This document shows, piece by piece, positions 61,780 to 64,000 of a DNA stretch of 64,000 nt. The DNA lies in NCBI GenBank assembly GCA_022825005.1, contig JAJDYU010000053.1, forward strand, positions 1-64,000, given 5' to 3'. The notes under the pieces were generated by a model, which saw nothing but the letters and a program-made list of their open reading frames with translations, was not told the origin of the DNA and searched no databases. The position numbers were made by a program, and so were the translations under genes. The stretch's first letter is position 1, and each line of letters starts with the position of its first letter. The DNA comes from Acidimicrobiia bacterium (lineage in GTDB: Bacteria; Actinomycetota; Acidimicrobiia; Acidimicrobiales; Bin134).

Positions 61780-63301
61780 TGGCGCAGCTCCAGGGATCGT
61801 GGACAACGGTTACCGGCTCGGTCCGCATGAACAGCGCTTGAGCGACGATGCCGCCAGTAAGCGGCGGTCCCTCACCCGCCAAGTCGCCCAGGGTGAGGGC
61901 GACCCTTCGCACTCGCTGGAATCCTCGGGCGGTGAGACGGCCCTCGGCGATGGCGTGGCTGAACATGTTCTTGGCATCTGGGTCCAATGGTGCAAATTGG
62001 TCCAAGGAGTCGTCGGGCAGCTCGCTGTTGGAAACCACCCCGCGGTTGCGGGCCACGGCTCGTGCCTGGTTCACCCTGTCCCTGACCTGCGCGGAGGATT
62101 CTCCCGGCGGAGCATCGAAGAGGTCGCTTACCTCCGGTCGGCCGACATGAATCCTCAAATCGAAACGGTCCAGGAGAGGTCCGCTCAGCCGACGGGCGTA
62201 GCGCAGTCGGGCCACGGGGGTACACCGGCACATGCCAGGTTGTCCAAGCTCTCCGCACGGACACGGGTTCATCGCCCCCACCAAGAGGAAGCGAGCGGGA
62301 AACGTGGCCATGGCTGCGGCCCGGTTGACTCGTATTGACCCTTCTTCAAGTGGTTGGCGCAGCGCATCTAGGGCTTGGGGTCCGAACTCCCCCATCTCGT
62401 CCAAGAAAAGCACGCCGCCATGGGCACAGCTGATCGCCCCCGGTCGCAGGGCCTGGCTGCCACCGCCCACCAAAGCCATCATGGAGGCGGAGTGGTGAGG
62501 CGCCTGCCACGGCGCCCGGCGGATCAACCCTGCGGACGGCAAGTCCAGGCCAGCGGCGGAGTGCACCATGGTGGCCTCAATGGCAGTGTTTTCATCCAAC
62601 GGAGGAAGTAAGCCGGGAAGTCGGCGGGCCAGCATGGTCTTGCCTGCGCCGGGAGGTCCGATCAACAGCAGGTGATGCCCGCCGGCTGCGGCCACCTCCA
62701 AACCCAATCGGGCCATAGGCTGTCCCTTCACATCAGCCAAGTCTGCGGTGTCTTCCCGTGGGTCACCCGACCCCAGCGAAGGCGGGTCGGGCCAGATGTC
62801 CTCGCCCCTGAGCGCGGAGACAAGCTCTCCCAGGGTGGCTGGCGCTCGAACCACTGGTCCGCTGGCCAGTGCAGCCTCCGCGGCGCTCTCCGGCGCTACG
62901 ACAATGGCGTCGGTCTCCAGACAACGCACCTGGGGCAAGATTCCGGGAACCGATCGGAGCCGACCATCAAGCCCCAGTTCAGCCAGGAAGGCCATGTTCT
63001 CCAGGGTCTCCGAGGGCAGTTGCTCATCGGCGACCAGGACTCCCATGGCTATGGCCAGATCGAGACCAGGGCCTTCTTTGCGAATTCCCGAGGGGGCCAG
63101 ATTGACGGTGATACGACCCGGGGGCCAATCGACGCCGCTGGAGAGCAATGCGGCGCGAACTCGGTCACGGGCCTCCCGGCAAGCGGCATCGGGCAGGCCC
63201 ACCACGGTGAAGGTGGGCAAGCCTGACGACACATGGACCTCCACGGAAACGGGGTACCCGGTGATGCCAGCGAGGACAGAGGCGGGAATGGTTGCAAGCA
63301 C
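61766..63301 (-). CDS. comM: ComM / YifB-family AAA+ ATPase
   Basis: Mg-chelatase-like AAA+ protein of 511 residues. In Vibrio, ComM is a hexameric branch-migration helicase in transformation; that function here is inferred. The N-terminal domain (GLPTFTVVGLPDAACREARDRV-type start, GLDLAIAMGVL) precedes Walker A IGPPGAGKTMLARRLPGLLP (20-residue landmark), Walker B GVLFLDEMGEF, and the zinc-like CPCGELGQPGMCRC segment, and the C-terminal Mg_chelatase_C domain follows. GTG start. Confidence 0.94.
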   Translation of the reverse strand: MLATIPASVLAGITGYPVSVEVHVSSGLPTFTVVGLPDAACREARDRVRAALLSSGVDWPPGRITVNLAPSGIRKEGPGLDLAIAMGVLVADEQLPSETLENMAFLAELGLDGRLRSVPGILPQVRCLETDAIVVAPESAAEAALASGPVVRAPATLGELVSALRGEDIWPDPPSLGSGDPREDTADLADVKGQPMARLGLEVAAAGGHHLLLIGPPGAGKTMLARRLPGLLPPLDENTAIEATMVHSAAGLDLPSAGLIRRAPWQAPHHSASMMALVGGGSQALRPGAISCAHGGVLFLDEMGEFGPQALDALRQPLEEGSIRVNRAAAMATFPARFLLVGAMNPCPCGELGQPGMCRCTPVARLRYARRLSGPLLDRFDLRIHVGRPEVSDLFDAPPGESSAQVRDRVNQARAVARNRGVVSNSELPDDSLDQFAPLDPDAKNMFSHAIAEGRLTARGFQRVRRVALTLGDLAGEGPPLTGGIVAQALFMRTEPVTVVHDPWSCANVRR

Positions 63302-63436
63302 GGTGGGTGCCTTCTCGAGGATGATTCCTCGTGCCTGGAGAGAGACCCGTTTCGCTGGTCACAAGCGTTTCCCCGACCATAGCCACGGCTAGTGACAATT
63401 GCACCGGATCTCGGCGTCGAGAGGGAGGCCTTCCCC

Positions 63437-63814
63437 TCAGAGCACTTCGCTTATGTAGCGGAGCACAGCGTCGATTTCGCCCGCGGTCAAAAGGCCGCCG
63501 AAGCCCGGCATGCGATCCCGGCCATCAGATACCACCGCGGCGGCTTCGCTGAGGTCGGGGTAGGCCTGCACCAGTCGACCCCGGTTCAGGCCAGGACCGT
63601 TGCGGGTTCCGCTGCCATCAGCGCCGTGGCAAGACGAGCACCGGTCGACGAACACTCCTCGTCCCGCCACCAGCACGGGATCGGGAGTCCCATCGGGACC
63701 GGCCTCCACCTCTGGCGAGGTGGCCGACCCGCAGCTGGCAGCCACCGCGGAGGACAAAGCCAGAACCACCGCCCAAACAACAACGGCTTTCCTTGCAACC
63801 ACCAGTGGGAACAT
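63437..63814 (-). CDS. Small c-type cytochrome, possibly lipid-anchored
   Basis: A 125-residue exported monohaem protein. The haem-binding CSSCH lies near residue 61 and the likely axial Met in DRMPGFGGLLT about 40 residues later, giving a class I cytochrome c. The N-terminal hydrophobic stretch ends in AVAASC, an imperfect lipobox, so it may be a lipoprotein modified by Lgt. An in-frame GTG nine codons upstream is an alternative start. It interrupts the usual yraN-comM pair. Its redox partner is unknown; SURF1 at 35 kb implies an aa3-type oxidase in the cell. Confidence 0.82.
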   Translation of the reverse strand: MFPLVVARKAVVVWAVVLALSSAVAASCGSATSPEVEAGPDGTPDPVLVAGRGVFVDRCSSCHGADGSGTRNGPGLNRGRLVQAYPDLSEAAAVVSDGRDRMPGFGGLLTAGEIDAVLRYISEVL

Positions 63815-63933
63815 ACTGGGATATCGGCTTTGATCCCACACGAAAGCAGCGACGCACCCGGTTCGACTACTGGTATGTGGCCGCGGGTGTGCTGGTTTGC
63901 ATTGGGCTGATTCTGTGGGCCCTGCTGGGCTAG
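63805..63933 (+). CDS. Small single-pass membrane protein, 42 residues
   Basis: A short plus-strand frame opening with GTG and ending at TAG. It encodes a basic N-terminal part (FDPTRKQRRTRFDYWYV) and a clean hydrophobic helix (AAGVLVCIGLILWALLG) at the C-terminus. The positive-inside charge pattern and sharp helix suggest a real tail-anchored or single-pass protein. Its 5' end overlaps the divergent cytochrome c start by about 10 bp, and its stop shares CTAG with the stop of the convergent YraN gene. No ribosome-binding site is clear. Confidence 0.5.
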   Translation: MGTYWDIGFDPTRKQRRTRFDYWYVAAGVLVCIGLILWALLG

Positions 63934-64000
63934 AACGCGGCTTCGATAACCCTTAGCTCGCGTCCCATCACCTCAGCGACATCAAAGCGGAGCTGCACTG
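63930..64000 (-). CDS. UPF0102 (YraN-like) protein, C-terminal fragment at window edge
   Basis: Only the last 22 codons lie in the window, reading VQLRFDVAEVMGRELRVIEAAF then TAG. The RFDVAEV...VIEAAF pattern is the usual C-terminal strand pair of UPF0102/YraN nuclease-fold proteins, and yraN normally precedes comM and dprA. The 5' part lies beyond the window. Confidence 0.65.
   Translation of the reverse strand, partial: VQLRFDVAEVMGRELRVIEAAF

Overview
The window looks like core chromosome of a high-GC actinobacterium. The gene order matches conserved actinobacterial blocks: rimP-nusA-infB-rbfA-truB-ribF, rpsB-tsf-pyrH-frr-cdsA-dxr-rseP-ispG-proS, rpsO-pnp-dapB-dapA-rnj-ftsK-rimO-pgsA-cinA, and recA-miaB-miaA-dapF-hflX. 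The short eukaryote/archaeal-type proS and several lost linkers (no recX, no ylxR, no M16 peptidase after pnp) point away from Streptomyces and Mycobacterium and towards a deep class such as Acidimicrobiia. That placement is an inference. I see no rRNA, CRISPR array, phage, insertion sequence or defence island.

Layout. 0-2.2 kb: tRNA-Gly, a DUF4202 protein, two small proteins and mutM. 2.2-4.9 kb: metX and a PLP trans-sulfuration enzyme behind a promoter and a SAM-riboswitch-like leader. 4.9-7.0 kb: DEAD-box helicase and lgt. 7.1-9.3 kb: a plus-strand SnoaL-like / SDR / BKACE cluster. 9.3-13.6 kb: a GH13 alpha-glucosidase and the B12-dependent ribonucleotide reductase nrdJ. 14.0-15.0 kb: a RibD-like reductase and a small membrane protein. 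15.1-20.4 kb: dapE, dapD, dapC, hflX and dapF. 20.4-23.8 kb: miaA, miaB and recA. 24.1-25.3 kb: plus-strand msrB and an SDR. 25.3-39.8 kb: cinA back through rpsO, all minus strand. 40-41.9 kb: a PfkB kinase and an LLM flavin oxidoreductase. 41.9-49.0 kb: ribF to rimP. 49.2-58.9 kb: proS to rpsB. 59-64 kb: a degenerate M23 protein, xerC, dprA, comM, a cytochrome c, an unlisted 42-residue membrane protein, and the 3' end of a UPF0102 (YraN) gene cut by the window edge.

How the genes work together. The succinylase branch of lysine/diaminopimelate synthesis is nearly complete (dapA, dapB, dapD, dapC, dapE, dapF). Other groups cover methionine synthesis, the MEP isoprenoid pathway (dxr, ispG), phospholipid synthesis (cdsA, pgsA), tRNA modification (miaA, miaB, truB), ribosome assembly and recycling (rimP, rbfA, rimO, frr), RNA decay (pnp, rnj), and DNA recombination or uptake (recA, xerC, dprA, comM).

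Most of the window is ordinary housekeeping DNA. I did not find a clear new multi-gene system. The most unusual observations are small-scale. At four loci the last codons and stop of a gene are tandemly duplicated outward (recA, pgsA, rbfA/truB, cdsA); at rbfA/truB this leaves a fossil start codon. mutM can only keep its catalytic N-terminus by starting at CTG. An M23 peptidase-like protein has lost every zinc/catalytic position. Several housekeeping proteins carry low-complexity or repeat extensions (S2, IF-2, PNPase, CdsA). All start-site changes below come from reading Shine-Dalgarno sequences, overlaps and family N-termini by eye; no database search was run.
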